In this document: piece after piece, positions 42,750-52,031 of the stretch
Layout of the letters: the number at the start of each line of letters is the position of its first letter
Numbering within the stretch: the stretch's first letter is position 1
NCBI RefSeq assembly: GCF_030269545.1
Contig: NZ_BSTN01000027.1
Location: forward strand, 18,523 to 82,522
DNA from: Actinomadura sp. NBRC 104425
GTDB taxonomy: Bacteria; Actinomycetota; Actinomycetes; Streptosporangiales; Streptosporangiaceae
Direction: 5' to 3'
Length of the DNA stretch: 64,000 bases
Translations under genes and position numbers: made by a program
Notes under the pieces: generated by a model
Databases searched by the model: none
Seen by the model: only the letters and a program-made list of their open reading frames with translations
What the model was told of the DNA's origin: nothing

Positions 42750-43616
42750 ATGACCACATTGGTGACCGGGGCCACGGGCAAGGTCGGCCGGCACGTCGTC
42801 GCGGAGCTGCGTGCCGCGGGCGAGGACGTGCGGGCGATCAGCCGCAGCCCCGAGGCCCCGGGCCTGCCGGACGACCTGCGGGTGTACCGGGCCGACCTGG
42901 CGCACCCCGGGTCGCTGCTCGAGGCCCTCGCCGGGGTCGAGCGCCTCTACCTGTATCCGTACGCCCCGACCGCGGACGAGGTGGTCAAGCTGGCCCGCGA
43001 GTCGGGTGTGCGCAGGGTCGTCGTGCTGTCGTCGCGTGCGGTGTCCCTCGGCACCGACACCGACCGGCACCTGCCGGTCGAGCAGGCGGTCGAGGCGTCC
43101 GGGCTGGAGTACGCGTTCATCCGGCCCAACGACTTCGCCGCCAACAAGACCGACCTGTGGGGCCCGATGATCCGCGAGGACCGGACGGTGCGGTTCCCCG
43201 ACCCCGACGAGATCAGCAACCCGGTGCACGAGCGGGACATCGCCGCCGTGGCCGCCGCCGCGCTGCTGGCCGACGGCGCGCCCCCGGCGGTGCACGAGGT
43301 GACCGGGCCGGAGATCCTCACCCAGCGGCGGCAGGCGGAGCTGATCGGCGAGGCCATCGGCGTCCCGGTCCGGTTCGAGCCGACCCCGCCGGAGGAGACG
43401 CTGCGCCTCCTGACCGCGCAGGGCGGCTGGGTCGCGCAGATGGCCCCGTTCCTGCTCGGCCTGGCGCCGTACTCGGAGGGCGAGCCGATCCCCGGTTTCA
43501 GCCCCGAAGAGCTGAGGGAGATCTGGAAGCCGCGGTCCACGGTGCTGGACGTCACGGGCCGCCCGCCGCGCTCCTTCCTGGAGTGGGCCCGCGAGCACCG
43601 GGCCGACTTCCTCTAA
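42750..43616 (+). CDS. NmrA-like NAD(P)-binding protein (second copy)
   Basis: A 288-residue atypical SDR paralogous to the protein at 40468: TLVTGATGKVGRHVVAELRAAG, RRVVVLSSRAVSLGTD, LEYAFIRPNDFAANK and NPVHERDIAAVAAAALLADG. It forms an operon with the ABM-like oxygenase. NmrA-type reductases can reduce quinones or enones in polyketide pathways. It overlaps the convergent hydrolase gene by four bases at the stops, so no terminator separates them. Confidence 0.82.
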   Translation: MTTLVTGATGKVGRHVVAELRAAGEDVRAISRSPEAPGLPDDLRVYRADLAHPGSLLEALAGVERLYLYPYAPTADEVVKLARESGVRRVVVLSSRAVSLGTDTDRHLPVEQAVEASGLEYAFIRPNDFAANKTDLWGPMIREDRTVRFPDPDEISNPVHERDIAAVAAAALLADGAPPAVHEVTGPEILTQRRQAELIGEAIGVPVRFEPTPPEETLRLLTAQGGWVAQMAPFLLGLAPYSEGEPIPGFSPEELREIWKPRSTVLDVTGRPPRSFLEWAREHRADFL

Positions 43617-44512
43617 GAGCCCGTCCCGTCGGCCTGGTCCGCGTCTTGCGTCTCCCGCGACGCGCCCAGGCACGCGTCGAAGAACGCCAGCACGCGGGCG
43701 TGGTAGGTGCGGGCGACCCGGCTGAGGCTGATGTTGTGGCCGGTGCCCGCCAGGCGTTCGACCCGCACCACCGGCGAGGACAGGCGCGCGGTCATGTCCC
43801 GCAACGTGTCCTCGTCGTGCCGCCACCAGCGCTCGTGCTCGGCGAAGGTGAACCGCACCGGCACCCGGATGCGGCCCGCCAGCGCGTCGAACCGGCAGGG
43901 CCAGCTCGGCACATCCGCCGCCTCGCGCGACGGGAGCGGCCCGGCCAGGTCCCGCGCGAACTGGAAGGTGCCCGGCGGGTACAGGCCGAGCGGCCCCCAG
44001 TGCAGCCGGTGCGCGCCGAACCCTCCGGCGTCCCGGGTCCGCTCCGGGTCGGCCGCCCACCGGTGGCCGACCCCCGACACGTCCACCGCGCGCACGCGGT
44101 CGTCCTCGGCCGCGACCAGCAGCGCGACCTTCCCGCCGAGCGAGTGGCCGAGCAGGACGAAGCCCGCGCCGGTGCCGTGCCGGCCGGCCAGGCCGGTCAG
44201 CGCGGCGCGCACCAGCCGAACCTGCTCGGCCAGGCCGGTGCCATCGGGCAGCGCGCCGGCGGACAGGCCGTACCCGGGACGGTCCAGCGCGACCGCCAGG
44301 TACCCGTGTGCGGCGGCGTGCTCCAGCAGCGACTGGCCCGGCTCGACCTCGCCGTGGAAGTACCGGGCGCGCATCCCGCCGCCGTGCAGCGCGACGAGGA
44401 CCGCGCGCGGCGGTCGCCGCGGCGGCGCGGCGAGCAGCCCGGACAGCCGCACCGCCCCGGCGTCAACCGTGATCGGCCGAACGGACGCGGCCGCCGTCGT
44501 GGTGGGTGCCAT
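43613..44512 (-). CDS. Alpha/beta hydrolase
   Basis: A 299-residue alpha/beta hydrolase. The nucleophile elbow is GHSLGGK (serine near residue 120), oxyanion-type VALHGGGMRARYF appears early, and a histidine in RLAGTGHNISLSR is the likely catalytic base. A lid rich in aromatic residues lies between. It starts inside the end of the ABC ATPase gene (50-base overlap) with its own GGAGGAGACC site, so it is last in the C-D-L-M-ABC operon. It could release, hydrolyse or activate the polyketide, or process what the transporter carries. Confidence 0.82.
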   Translation of the reverse strand: MAPTTTAAASVRPITVDAGAVRLSGLLAAPPRRPPRAVLVALHGGGMRARYFHGEVEPGQSLLEHAAAHGYLAVALDRPGYGLSAGALPDGTGLAEQVRLVRAALTGLAGRHGTGAGFVLLGHSLGGKVALLVAAEDDRVRAVDVSGVGHRWAADPERTRDAGGFGAHRLHWGPLGLYPPGTFQFARDLAGPLPSREAADVPSWPCRFDALAGRIRVPVRFTFAEHERWWRHDEDTLRDMTARLSSPVVRVERLAGTGHNISLSRVARTYHARVLAFFDACLGASRETQDADQADGTGS

Positions 44513-46076
44513 GGTCTCCTCCCTGCTGCTCCGGCAGGCGCGGTATCGCGGCGAGCAGCCGCCTGGTGTAGTCCGTGCGGGGCGCGGTGAACACCTGCTC
44601 CACGTCGCCGACCTCGACGATCCGCCCGTCCTTCAGCACCGCCACCCGGTCGCTGACCTGCCGGACGACACCGAGGTGGTGGGAGATGAACAGGTAGGAC
44701 AGGCCCAGCTCGGCGCGCAGCCGGGCCAGCAGGTCCAGCACCTGCGCCTGCACCGACACGTCCAGCGCGGACACCGGCTCGTCGCACACGATGACCTTCG
44801 GGCGGGTGGCCAGCGCCCGCGCGATCGCCACCCGCTGCCGCTGCCCGCCCGACAGCCGCGCCGGACGGCGGTCCAGCAGCCCGGCGTCCAGGCCGACCTG
44901 CTCCAGCAGCTCCACGGCGCGGTCGCGGCGGGCCGGACGCGGCAGCCCGCTCACCGCGATCGCCTCCTCCAGGATGCGGCGGACGTCGAACCGCGGATCG
45001 AAGGAGCCGAGCGGGTCCTGGTAGACGACCTGGACGCGGCGGCGGACGGCGCGGCGCTCCCGCGCGGACATGTCCCGCCACGGCCGCCCCTCGATCAGCA
45101 CCTCGCCCTCGTCGGGGCGCAGCAACCCGAGCACCAGGCGGCCCAGGGTGGTCTTGCCGGAACCCGACTCGCCCACCACCCCGAGCGTCTCGCCCTCGCG
45201 CAGCTCGAAGGAGACGTCGTCGGCCGCCCGGCGCGCCCCGTACGCCTTCACCAGGCCGCGCGCCCACACGACCGGCGCGCCGATCCGCACGGCGGGACGC
45301 GCGGGCCGCGGGTCGGCCGCCTCGCGCAGCATGGCGGTGTAGGGGTGCTCCGGCCGGGTCAGCACCCGCTCGGCGGGCCCCTCCTCGACGATCCGGCCGT
45401 CCTTCATCACCAGGACGCGGTCGGCGATCCGCGCCACCACCCCGAGGTCGTGGCTGATGAGCAGCAGCGCCATCCCGTCCCGCTTGCGGGCGGCCAGCAG
45501 GTCCAGGATCTGCGCCTGGACGGTGACGTCGAGCGCGGTGGTGGGCTCGTCGGCGATGAGCAGGGCGGGCCGGCACGCGATCGCCGAGGCGATGAGGGCC
45601 CGCTGGCGCAGCCCCCCGGACAGCTCGTGCGGACGCTGCCGGGCCCGCAGCTCCGGTTCGGGCACGCCGACGTCGCGCAGCAGCTCGACCACCCGCGCGC
45701 CGACCTCGGTGCGGGGCACGGTCCGGTGCAGCCGCAGCGCCTCGGCGATCTCGCGGCCGACCGGGCGCAGCGGGTCCAGCGACACCAGCGCGTCCTGCAG
45801 CACGAAGCCGATCCGCGCGCCGCGCACCGCGCGCCACTGCCGGTCGCCGAACGCCCGCGCGTCCCGGCCGTCGACGCGCAGCGCGGCCGCGCGCACGGCG
45901 GCGCCCTCACCCGCCAGGCCGATGAGCGAGCGGGCGGTGACGCTCTTGCCGGACCCGGACTCCCCCACGATCGCCACGCACTCGCCGGGGTGGACGGCGA
46001 ACGACACCTCCCGCACGGCCCGTGTCGCGTCGAACGCGACCGACAGCCCGGCGACCTCCACCAGGGGACCGCTCAT
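44463..46076 (-). CDS. ABC transporter, fused dipeptide/nickel-type ATPase (DppD-DppF)
   Basis: A 537-residue protein with two ABC ATPase domains. Domain 1 has Walker A GESGSGKS, signature LSGGLRQR and Walker B ALLIADEP; domain 2 has Walker A GESGSGKT, signature LSGGQRQR and Walker B VIVCDEP. Both have the oppABC-specific tail of the peptide family (RPEHPYTAMLREAADP, APRTDYTRRLLAAIP). It powers the two permeases encoded upstream. The ATG overlaps the permease stop (ATGA). Confidence 0.93.
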   Translation of the reverse strand: MSGPLVEVAGLSVAFDATRAVREVSFAVHPGECVAIVGESGSGKSVTARSLIGLAGEGAAVRAAALRVDGRDARAFGDRQWRAVRGARIGFVLQDALVSLDPLRPVGREIAEALRLHRTVPRTEVGARVVELLRDVGVPEPELRARQRPHELSGGLRQRALIASAIACRPALLIADEPTTALDVTVQAQILDLLAARKRDGMALLLISHDLGVVARIADRVLVMKDGRIVEEGPAERVLTRPEHPYTAMLREAADPRPARPAVRIGAPVVWARGLVKAYGARRAADDVSFELREGETLGVVGESGSGKTTLGRLVLGLLRPDEGEVLIEGRPWRDMSARERRAVRRRVQVVYQDPLGSFDPRFDVRRILEEAIAVSGLPRPARRDRAVELLEQVGLDAGLLDRRPARLSGGQRQRVAIARALATRPKVIVCDEPVSALDVSVQAQVLDLLARLRAELGLSYLFISHHLGVVRQVSDRVAVLKDGRIVEVGDVEQVFTAPRTDYTRRLLAAIPRLPEQQGGDHGTHHDGGRVRSADHG

Positions 46077-46921
46077 ACGTCCCTCCCTTCGCCCCGCCGC
46101 CGCAGCGCGCGCCCGACGACCGTGATCGACAGCACCGTCAAAGTGATCGCCAGCCCGGGGAAGACCGCCACCCACCAGGCGACCGCCGTGTAGTCGCGCC
46201 CGGCGGCCAGCATCGCGCCCCACTCGGGCGCGGGCGGCTGCGGACCGAACCCGAGGAACCCCAGCGACGCCACCGCGACCAGCGCGGTGCCGACCTCGAT
46301 GGTGGCCAGCACCAGCAGCGGCGCCAGCACGTTCGGCAGCACGTGCCGCACGACGACGACCGCGCGCGGCAGGCCCAGCGCGGTCGCGGCCTCGACGTAG
46401 CCGGAGCCGCGCACGACCATCGCCCGCACCCGCACCAGCCGCGCGTACACCGGGACGGCGGCCACCCCGACCGCGCAGACCGAGTTGAGCGTTCCGGGCC
46501 CGGCCACCACCAGCACCACCAGCGCCAGCAGCAGGCTGGGCAGCGACAGCACCACGTCGACCAGCCGCATGACCAGCTCGTCCAGCCAGCGCCCGCCGAG
46601 CGCCGCGACCAGTCCCAGCACCGTGCCGCCCGCCACCGCCAGCGCGGTCGCGCCCAGCCCCACCAGCAGCGACGGCCGCGCTCCGTGCACGATGCGGGTG
46701 AACACGTCGCGGCCGTTGGCATCGGTGCCGAACACGTGGTCGGCGCCGGGCGGCGTCAGCGCCGCCGCCGGGTCCCCGTCGACGGCCGAACCGTCGGTGA
46801 ACAGCCCCGGCGCGAGCGCCGCCAGCACGACCAGCCCGAGGAACAGCGCCGCCGCCCACAGGCCGGGCCGCGCCGGCGCGCGCCGCGCCCGGACCGCCCC
46901 GGCGGTGACCGCGGCGGTCAC
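46073..46921 (-). CDS. ABC transporter permease, DppC-type
   Basis: A 282-residue inner-membrane protein with about six helices. N-terminal region: GLWAAALFLGLVVLAALAPGLF, then the DppC-typical HVFGTDANGRDVFTRIVHGARPSLLVGL. The EAA-type loop is EAATALGLPRAVVVVRHVLPNVLAPLLVL. It forms the channel with the second permease. The GTG start overlaps the DppB stop (GTGA). The frame opens much earlier but only as a shadow of the upstream gene. Confidence 0.92.
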   Translation of the reverse strand: MTAAVTAGAVRARRAPARPGLWAAALFLGLVVLAALAPGLFTDGSAVDGDPAAALTPPGADHVFGTDANGRDVFTRIVHGARPSLLVGLGATALAVAGGTVLGLVAALGGRWLDELVMRLVDVVLSLPSLLLALVVLVVAGPGTLNSVCAVGVAAVPVYARLVRVRAMVVRGSGYVEAATALGLPRAVVVVRHVLPNVLAPLLVLATIEVGTALVAVASLGFLGFGPQPPAPEWGAMLAAGRDYTAVAWWVAVFPGLAITLTVLSITVVGRALRRRGEGRDV

Positions 46922-47883
46922 CGGGCACCCCGCAGCCGCGGGTCGACCACGAGATACAGCAGGTCGAGCACGATGTTGACCGCGACGTACAGCGCCGCGG
47001 TGACCAGCACCGCCCCCATCACCACGGGCAGGTCCTTTCCTTCGACGGCGGTGAGCACCAGGCGGCCCAGCCCCGGCCGCGCGAAGATCTCCTCCACCAC
47101 GACCAGCGCACCGACCAGCGCACCGAACATCCATCCGGCCAGGGTCAGCGCCGGCAGCAGGGCGTGCCGCAGCGCGTGCCGCAGCCGCACCGCAAGGTCC
47201 GACAGCCCGCGCGCCCGCGCGGTCAGCACGAACGGCTCGTCCAGCGCCAGTTCCAGGCTGTCGCGCAGCAGCTGGGTCAGCAGCGCCGTCAGCGGCACGG
47301 CCACCGCGACCGCGGGCAGCACCAGCGCCGTGACGCCGTCCGCGCCCGCCGCCGGGAACCAGCCGCGCTGGAACGACAGCACCGTCAGCAGCACGATCGC
47401 GGTCCAGAACGTCGGGATCGACACCCCGACCAGCTCGATGCCCGACGACAGCCCGCGGACCAGGCGCCCGCGCCCGGCGGTGAGCAGCGCCAGCGTCAGC
47501 GAGGCGGCGACGGCCAGCGCCATCGCGGCCCCGGCCAGCTGGAGCGACGGGCCCAGCTGCGAGCCGAGCGCCTCGGCGACCGGCTGGTGCAGCTGGTAGG
47601 ACTCGCCGAGGTCGCCGCGCGCCATCCGGCCGACGAGCCGCCCGTACTGGACCGGCAGCGGCTCGTCCAGGCCGTATTCGGTGACCAGCTCGGCACGCGC
47701 CTGCGGGGTGATCGTGTTGGGGCCGACGAGCGCCTGCTCGACCGACCCGGGGGTGAGGTGCAGCGCGGCGAACGCGACCGTCACCGCGCCCCACAGCACC
47801 AGCAGCGAGGTGCCCAACCTGACCAGCACCGCCCGCGGCACCCGGAACCGGGGGCTCGTCCAGTGTCTCCACAGCGTCTTCAC
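46918..47883 (-). CDS. ABC transporter permease, DppB-type
   Basis: A 321-residue permease with six helices: RAVLVRLGTSLLVLWGAVTVAFAALHLTPG, the family ELVTEYGLDEPLPVQYGRLVGRMARGDLGES segment and an EAA loop TARARGLSDLAVRLRHALRHALLP. The GTG start overlaps the binding-protein stop (GTGA). Confidence 0.92.
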   Translation of the reverse strand: MKTLWRHWTSPRFRVPRAVLVRLGTSLLVLWGAVTVAFAALHLTPGSVEQALVGPNTITPQARAELVTEYGLDEPLPVQYGRLVGRMARGDLGESYQLHQPVAEALGSQLGPSLQLAGAAMALAVAASLTLALLTAGRGRLVRGLSSGIELVGVSIPTFWTAIVLLTVLSFQRGWFPAAGADGVTALVLPAVAVAVPLTALLTQLLRDSLELALDEPFVLTARARGLSDLAVRLRHALRHALLPALTLAGWMFGALVGALVVVEEIFARPGLGRLVLTAVEGKDLPVVMGAVLVTAALYVAVNIVLDLLYLVVDPRLRGAR

Positions 47884-49496
47884 CGGTCGCTCACCCACGC
47901 CTCGTAGAAGGTCGGATACGCCAGCGGGGACCAGCCGATGCCGTGCACCGTCTTCGACACGCCCAGCACGTAGGCGGGCACGTACACCGGGAAGGCCGCG
48001 GACTCGTCCATCACCCTGCGCTGCACCCGGGCGTACAGGTCGGCGCGTTCGGCCTGGTCGTCGGTGGCCAGGGCGGCGGCGAGCCATCCGTCCACCCGCC
48101 GGTCGGAGTAGCGCGCGCCGTTCTGGCCGAACCTGTCGGGCGTTGAGATGAACGAGGTGGCGAAGAGGTTGCGCAGCATGTCGCCGTCGATGCGGCGGCC
48201 GACGTAGTCGACCAGGTCGTAGTCGCCCGCGGCGTACCGGGGGAAGTACTCGGCCTGCGACACGTTGCCGATTCGCAGGTCGATGCCGAGCCTGCGGGCC
48301 TCCGCCTGCACCAGCTCGGCGAGTTCGGCGCGCTGCTCGCGGGCGACGCTGCGCTGGAACGGCCACCGGACGACCAGCCGCCGCCCGTTCCTGGTGCGGT
48401 AGCCCTGCCGGTCGCGGCCGGTCCACCCGGCCTCGTCCAGGAGCCGCCCGGCGGCCGCCCGGTCCAGCCGCCACCGCTCCCTGGTGGCCGGGTCGTAGCT
48501 CGGAGTGCTGGTGCTGAGCGGACTGAACGCCGGGTCGAACAGCCCGAAGTACAGCCGCCGCACGATGGTCGGGTAGTCGATGCCGATGCGGAACGCCTCG
48601 CGGACCCGCCGGTCGGCGAACACGCCCCGCGTGACGTTCGGCAGGTACATGTACACGCCGCCTGGCGCGGGACGCGTCTCCACCCGCAGCCGCGGGTTCG
48701 CGCGCACGCGGCGCACGGTGACCGGCGGGACGCTCGCGATCGCGTCGGCCTGGCCGCTGGTGAGCGCGCCGAGCCGCACCGAGTCCTCGGTGAGGATCGT
48801 GAACTTCAGCCTGGCCAGCCGGGCGGGGCCGGTGTGCCGGGCGGTGGCCGGCCCCCAGCGGTAGTCGGGGTTGCGCCGGTACACGATCTCCTGGTGCGGG
48901 ACGTACCGCTCGATGACGAACGGCCCCGACCCGACGACATGGCGGGCCAGCACGTCGGGGCCGCGCCGCAGCGACGCGGGCGACTGCATCCCGAAGAACG
49001 CCTCCGACAGCGCGGCGAGGAACGGCGCGTGCGGCTTGGCGAAGTGCACCTTGACGGTCCGCGCGTCCACCACCGTGCTGCCGGTGTACGGCTCCATGTA
49101 GTGGGCGGCGAGCCGCGACTGCGTCTTCGGGTCGGCGATGTGGTCGAGGTTGGCCTTCACCGCCGCCGCGTCGAAGCGGGTGCCGTCGCTGAACTTCACA
49201 TCCTCGCGCAGCGTGAAGGTGTAGGTGCGCCGGTCGGGGGAGATCGACCAGGCGGTGGCGAGCCACGGTTCGATGCGCCCGTCCGGGCCGAGCGAGACCA
49301 GGGAGTCCAGGACGGGCCGGGTGAACAGCGCCGCCGAGTCCTGCGGGCTGGCATGCGGGTCGAGCACGAGCGGCTCGTCGTCGACGGCGAACACGAGCGT
49401 GTCGGCCGCCGCCTGCCGGGCACCGCACCCGGCCGCCGACAGCGTCAGCGCCAGCGCGGCCAGTACGGCCGGTACGAGGAGGCCGCGCCGGCTCAC
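47880..49496 (-). CDS. ABC transporter substrate-binding lipoprotein (SBP_bac_5 family)
   Basis: A 538-residue extracellular solute-binding protein of the DppA/OppA/NikA family. A signal peptide ends in a lipobox-like SAAGC, so the mature protein would be lipid-anchored. Family segments are DTLVFAVDDEPLVLDPH, EPWLATAWSISPDRRTYTFTLREDVKFSDGTRFDAAAVKANLDH, GSGPFVIERYVPHQEIVYRRNPDYRWG and VREAFRIGIDYPTIVRRLYFG. It would deliver peptides, nickel, or a small molecule to the permeases. The GTG start overlaps the oxygenase stop (GTGA). Confidence 0.92.
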   Translation of the reverse strand: MSRRGLLVPAVLAALALTLSAAGCGARQAAADTLVFAVDDEPLVLDPHASPQDSAALFTRPVLDSLVSLGPDGRIEPWLATAWSISPDRRTYTFTLREDVKFSDGTRFDAAAVKANLDHIADPKTQSRLAAHYMEPYTGSTVVDARTVKVHFAKPHAPFLAALSEAFFGMQSPASLRRGPDVLARHVVGSGPFVIERYVPHQEIVYRRNPDYRWGPATARHTGPARLARLKFTILTEDSVRLGALTSGQADAIASVPPVTVRRVRANPRLRVETRPAPGGVYMYLPNVTRGVFADRRVREAFRIGIDYPTIVRRLYFGLFDPAFSPLSTSTPSYDPATRERWRLDRAAAGRLLDEAGWTGRDRQGYRTRNGRRLVVRWPFQRSVAREQRAELAELVQAEARRLGIDLRIGNVSQAEYFPRYAAGDYDLVDYVGRRIDGDMLRNLFATSFISTPDRFGQNGARYSDRRVDGWLAAALATDDQAERADLYARVQRRVMDESAAFPVYVPAYVLGVSKTVHGIGWSPLAYPTFYEAWVSDR

Positions 49497-50896
49497 CGGG
49501 CGCCGCCGAACCAGCGGCGGACCGCCGCGTCCAGGCCGGCACCGGAGCCGGCGACCCAGGCGACGTGGCCGTCCGGACGCACCAGCACGGCCTCGGAGCG
49601 GCCGATGGCGCGCACCACGTCCACGCGGTCGTGCGGTCCGGTGCCGTCCGGCGGTTCGGGATGCATGAGCAGGCCGCGCGCGGCCCGCAGCGCTCGGCCT
49701 CCCGCCCCCAGCTCGTCGGGCGGGACGCGCACGCCCAGCAGCGGATGGTCGCCGGGGCCCGCCGCGTACCGCACGTCCAGGCCGCTGATCGCCGCGGCCA
49801 GCCGGTCCCGCACCCGGGGGTAGGCGATCAGCTCGGCGAGCACCGCACGCAGCGGCTCGACCTCGGGCCCACCGAGCAGGATCCGCGCCTGCGCGCGGAT
49901 ATTGGCGAGGACCCGGCGGCCGACCGCGTGCCGTTCCTCGTGGTAGGTGTCCAGCAGCGGGTCGGGCGCGCGGCCGGCGGCCACGGCGGCCAGCTTCCAG
50001 CCGAGGTTCACCGCGTCCTGCAGCCCCAGGTTGAGCGCCTGCCCGCCGGCCGGAAGCTGCCGGTGCGCGGCGTCGCCTGCCAGCAGCACCCGGCCGCGCC
50101 GGTACTCGCTCGCCTGGCGGGCGGCGTCGCCGAACGCGTTCACCCAGATCGGCCTGCCGTGCCCGATGTCCTCGCCGGTGACCCGCTCCCACACCTTGAC
50201 GACCTCGGCGAAGTCGGGGGCGGCGGCGCGGTCTGCGGCGGGGCGGCCGAACTCGTGCACCATCACCCGGGTCACGCCGTCGCGCCGCCGCGCCGCGATC
50301 GCCAGGCCGTCCGGCAGCCGCTCGAAGCGCCGGTCCCGGATCTCGATCCCGGCCACGTCGGCCCGCAGCAGCTCCCGGCGGGCGTCCTCGCCGGGGAACG
50401 CGAAGCCGCCCAGCCGCCGCACGGTGCTCTCCTCGCCGTCGCAGCCGACGACGAACCCGGCGCGCAGCCGGACGGGGCCGTCCGGCCCGTCGGCCGCCAC
50501 CTCGACGTGGTCGGCGGTCTGGGCCAGCGCCCGCACCTGGTACCCGCGCCGCACGTCCGCGCCCAGCTCGGCGGCCCATCCGCCGAGCAGTTCCTCGGTG
50601 CGGGTCTGCGGGACCTTCCACTGCCCCGGGTAGGGCGTGCGCAGCCCGGAGAAGTCGAGCGGGATGCCGCCGAAGTGGCCCCGCAGGTCGTTCGGCGGCG
50701 TCCCGTCGAGCCGCTCCAGCAGCCCGCGCTGGGCGAAGATCTCCATCGTGCGGGCGTGCAGGGTGGAGGCGCGCGACTCGGCGGTGAGCGCGGGCAGCCG
50801 CTCCAGCACCACCGCCTCCGCCCCGCCGAGCCGCAGCTCGCCGGCGAGCATGAGCCCGACCGGGCCCGCGCCCACGATGATGACCTGGGTGTCCAT
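49493..50896 (-). CDS. FAD-dependent polyketide oxygenase, UrdM/PgaM-oxygenase-like without reductase half
   Basis: A 467-residue class A flavoprotein monooxygenase paralogous to the gene at 35339: VIIVGAGPVGLMLAGELRLGG, FVVGCDGEESTVRRLGGFAFPG, GRVLLAGDAAHRQLPAGGQALN, ending in RRWFGGAR. In angucycline clusters the gene after the aromatase (UrdM, PgaM) is often an oxygenase fused to an SDR; here the SDR half is missing, and a separate SDR lies at 39047. It probably hydroxylates or performs Baeyer-Villiger or dehydration chemistry on the tetracycle. It is coupled to the transporter genes by a GTGA overlap. Confidence 0.9.
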   Translation of the reverse strand: MDTQVIIVGAGPVGLMLAGELRLGGAEAVVLERLPALTAESRASTLHARTMEIFAQRGLLERLDGTPPNDLRGHFGGIPLDFSGLRTPYPGQWKVPQTRTEELLGGWAAELGADVRRGYQVRALAQTADHVEVAADGPDGPVRLRAGFVVGCDGEESTVRRLGGFAFPGEDARRELLRADVAGIEIRDRRFERLPDGLAIAARRRDGVTRVMVHEFGRPAADRAAAPDFAEVVKVWERVTGEDIGHGRPIWVNAFGDAARQASEYRRGRVLLAGDAAHRQLPAGGQALNLGLQDAVNLGWKLAAVAAGRAPDPLLDTYHEERHAVGRRVLANIRAQARILLGGPEVEPLRAVLAELIAYPRVRDRLAAAISGLDVRYAAGPGDHPLLGVRVPPDELGAGGRALRAARGLLMHPEPPDGTGPHDRVDVVRAIGRSEAVLVRPDGHVAWVAGSGAGLDAAVRRWFGGAR

Positions 50897-50943
50897 CGTC
50901 CTCCTCTTGCGTCGGATGCCGCCCCGGCGGGGCCGCGGGCGGC

Positions 50944-50982
50944 GGGGCGGGTGAACGGGGCGGGTGAACGGGGTGGGTGAAC
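50944..50982. repeat. 13-base tandem repeat GGGGYGGGTGAAC, three copies
   Basis: Three adjacent copies (50944-50956, 50957-50969, 50970-50982, the last with one change) and a degraded fourth lie between the aromatase stop and the oxygenase start, about 50 bases before the GGAGGA site of the oxygenase gene. Confidence 0.9.
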
Positions 50983-51013
50983 GGAGCGGGATCGACGGGC
51001 GGGGCCGACGGGG

Positions 51014-51958
51014 TCAGCGGCGGCTCTCGGCGTACTCCTTGGCGTGGCCGAGGGTCGCAGAGCTGTTGCCGCTGAGCGCGGTCCGCACGAACGTGCGGGC
51101 CCGGTCCAGGTCGGCGTCCTCGCCGAGCACCTTGGTGATGTTGTCGGTGTTGATGATCACCGTGTGCTGGGACGTCGCGGTGACACCGCCGTCGTGCTCG
51201 GTCAGCAGCCAGTAGCCGGTGTGCAGGTTCATCAGCGCGGGCAGCACCAGCTGCTTGTAGACGATCTTGTGGTGTGGGAAGCACACCCGCACCGACTCGG
51301 TGGTGTGGGTGGAGCCGTCCTTGGTGCGGGTGTCCATCCGCAGCACCTGCAGGCCCGGCGTCTCCTCGGTCAGGCGGACCTCGGCGACGTGCGGCAGCCG
51401 CTCCTTCCACAGGTTCGCCTCGTTGAGGAAGTCGTACACGTCCTTGGCGGACCCGTTGATCTCGACGGTGTCCTCGAACGACAGCAGGACGTCCTGCGCT
51501 CCGGTGACCAGCTCGGCGTTGGCCTTCAGGGCGGCCAGCTCGGCGGTGCTGTTGCGGTCGACGGCCCGGTCGATCCAGGCCAGCTTCTCGGGATCGTCGT
51601 CCACCGCCCGGTAGTCGTGCAGCAGCCGGACCCGGGACGTGTCCGCCGTCAGGGGCTCGATGATCCAGGTGCCGCCCATGGCCGCCACCGGCGGGCTGGA
51701 CACCTCCTGGCGGAACTCGATGCGCAGCCGCTCGCGGTCGAGCCGCCGCCGCGACGTCCAGTTCTTGATCTCGCCGTTGGCGGTGGCCCAGATGCGGATG
51801 CGCTCCAAGGTGTCGCCCTTGTCGACGTGGTCGACGTACACGGTCGGCGGGAACAGCCGGGGCCAGTTCTCCACCTGGGCGATCAGGTCGTACACCTGGG
51901 CCGCGGGGGCGGCCACGGTGATCTCGTGCTCCACCTCGCGGACGCCGTCGGTCGCCAT
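51014..51958 (-). CDS. Didomain polyketide aromatase/cyclase
   Basis: A 314-residue protein with two START/SRPBCC domains: an N-terminal domain from EVEHEITVAAPAAQVYDLIAQVENWPRLFPPTVYVDHVDKGDTLERIRIWA and a C-terminal domain from LLSFEDTVEINGSAKDVYDFLNEANLWKERLPHVAEV. Didomain ARO/CYCs of this kind aromatise the first ring of KR-reduced (C-9) polyketides. AAGGAGAACCAG precedes the ATG. It follows the ketoreductase by 73 bases. Confidence 0.95.
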   Translation of the reverse strand: MATDGVREVEHEITVAAPAAQVYDLIAQVENWPRLFPPTVYVDHVDKGDTLERIRIWATANGEIKNWTSRRRLDRERLRIEFRQEVSSPPVAAMGGTWIIEPLTADTSRVRLLHDYRAVDDDPEKLAWIDRAVDRNSTAELAALKANAELVTGAQDVLLSFEDTVEINGSAKDVYDFLNEANLWKERLPHVAEVRLTEETPGLQVLRMDTRTKDGSTHTTESVRVCFPHHKIVYKQLVLPALMNLHTGYWLLTEHDGGVTATSQHTVIINTDNITKVLGEDADLDRARTFVRTALSGNSSATLGHAKEYAESRR

Positions 51959-52031
51959 CTGGTTCTCCTTCGGGGTTGGCGGGCCGTGTTCTGGGCGTGG
52001 TCGGGACAGGGGGGCGGTCCGGGCGGCGGGC

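Noticed and set aside
44463..46928. 821-residue frame suggesting a permease-ATPase fusion
   Set aside because: Upstream part is a shadow of the DppC gene; the ATPase starts at 46076 with an ATGA overlap.
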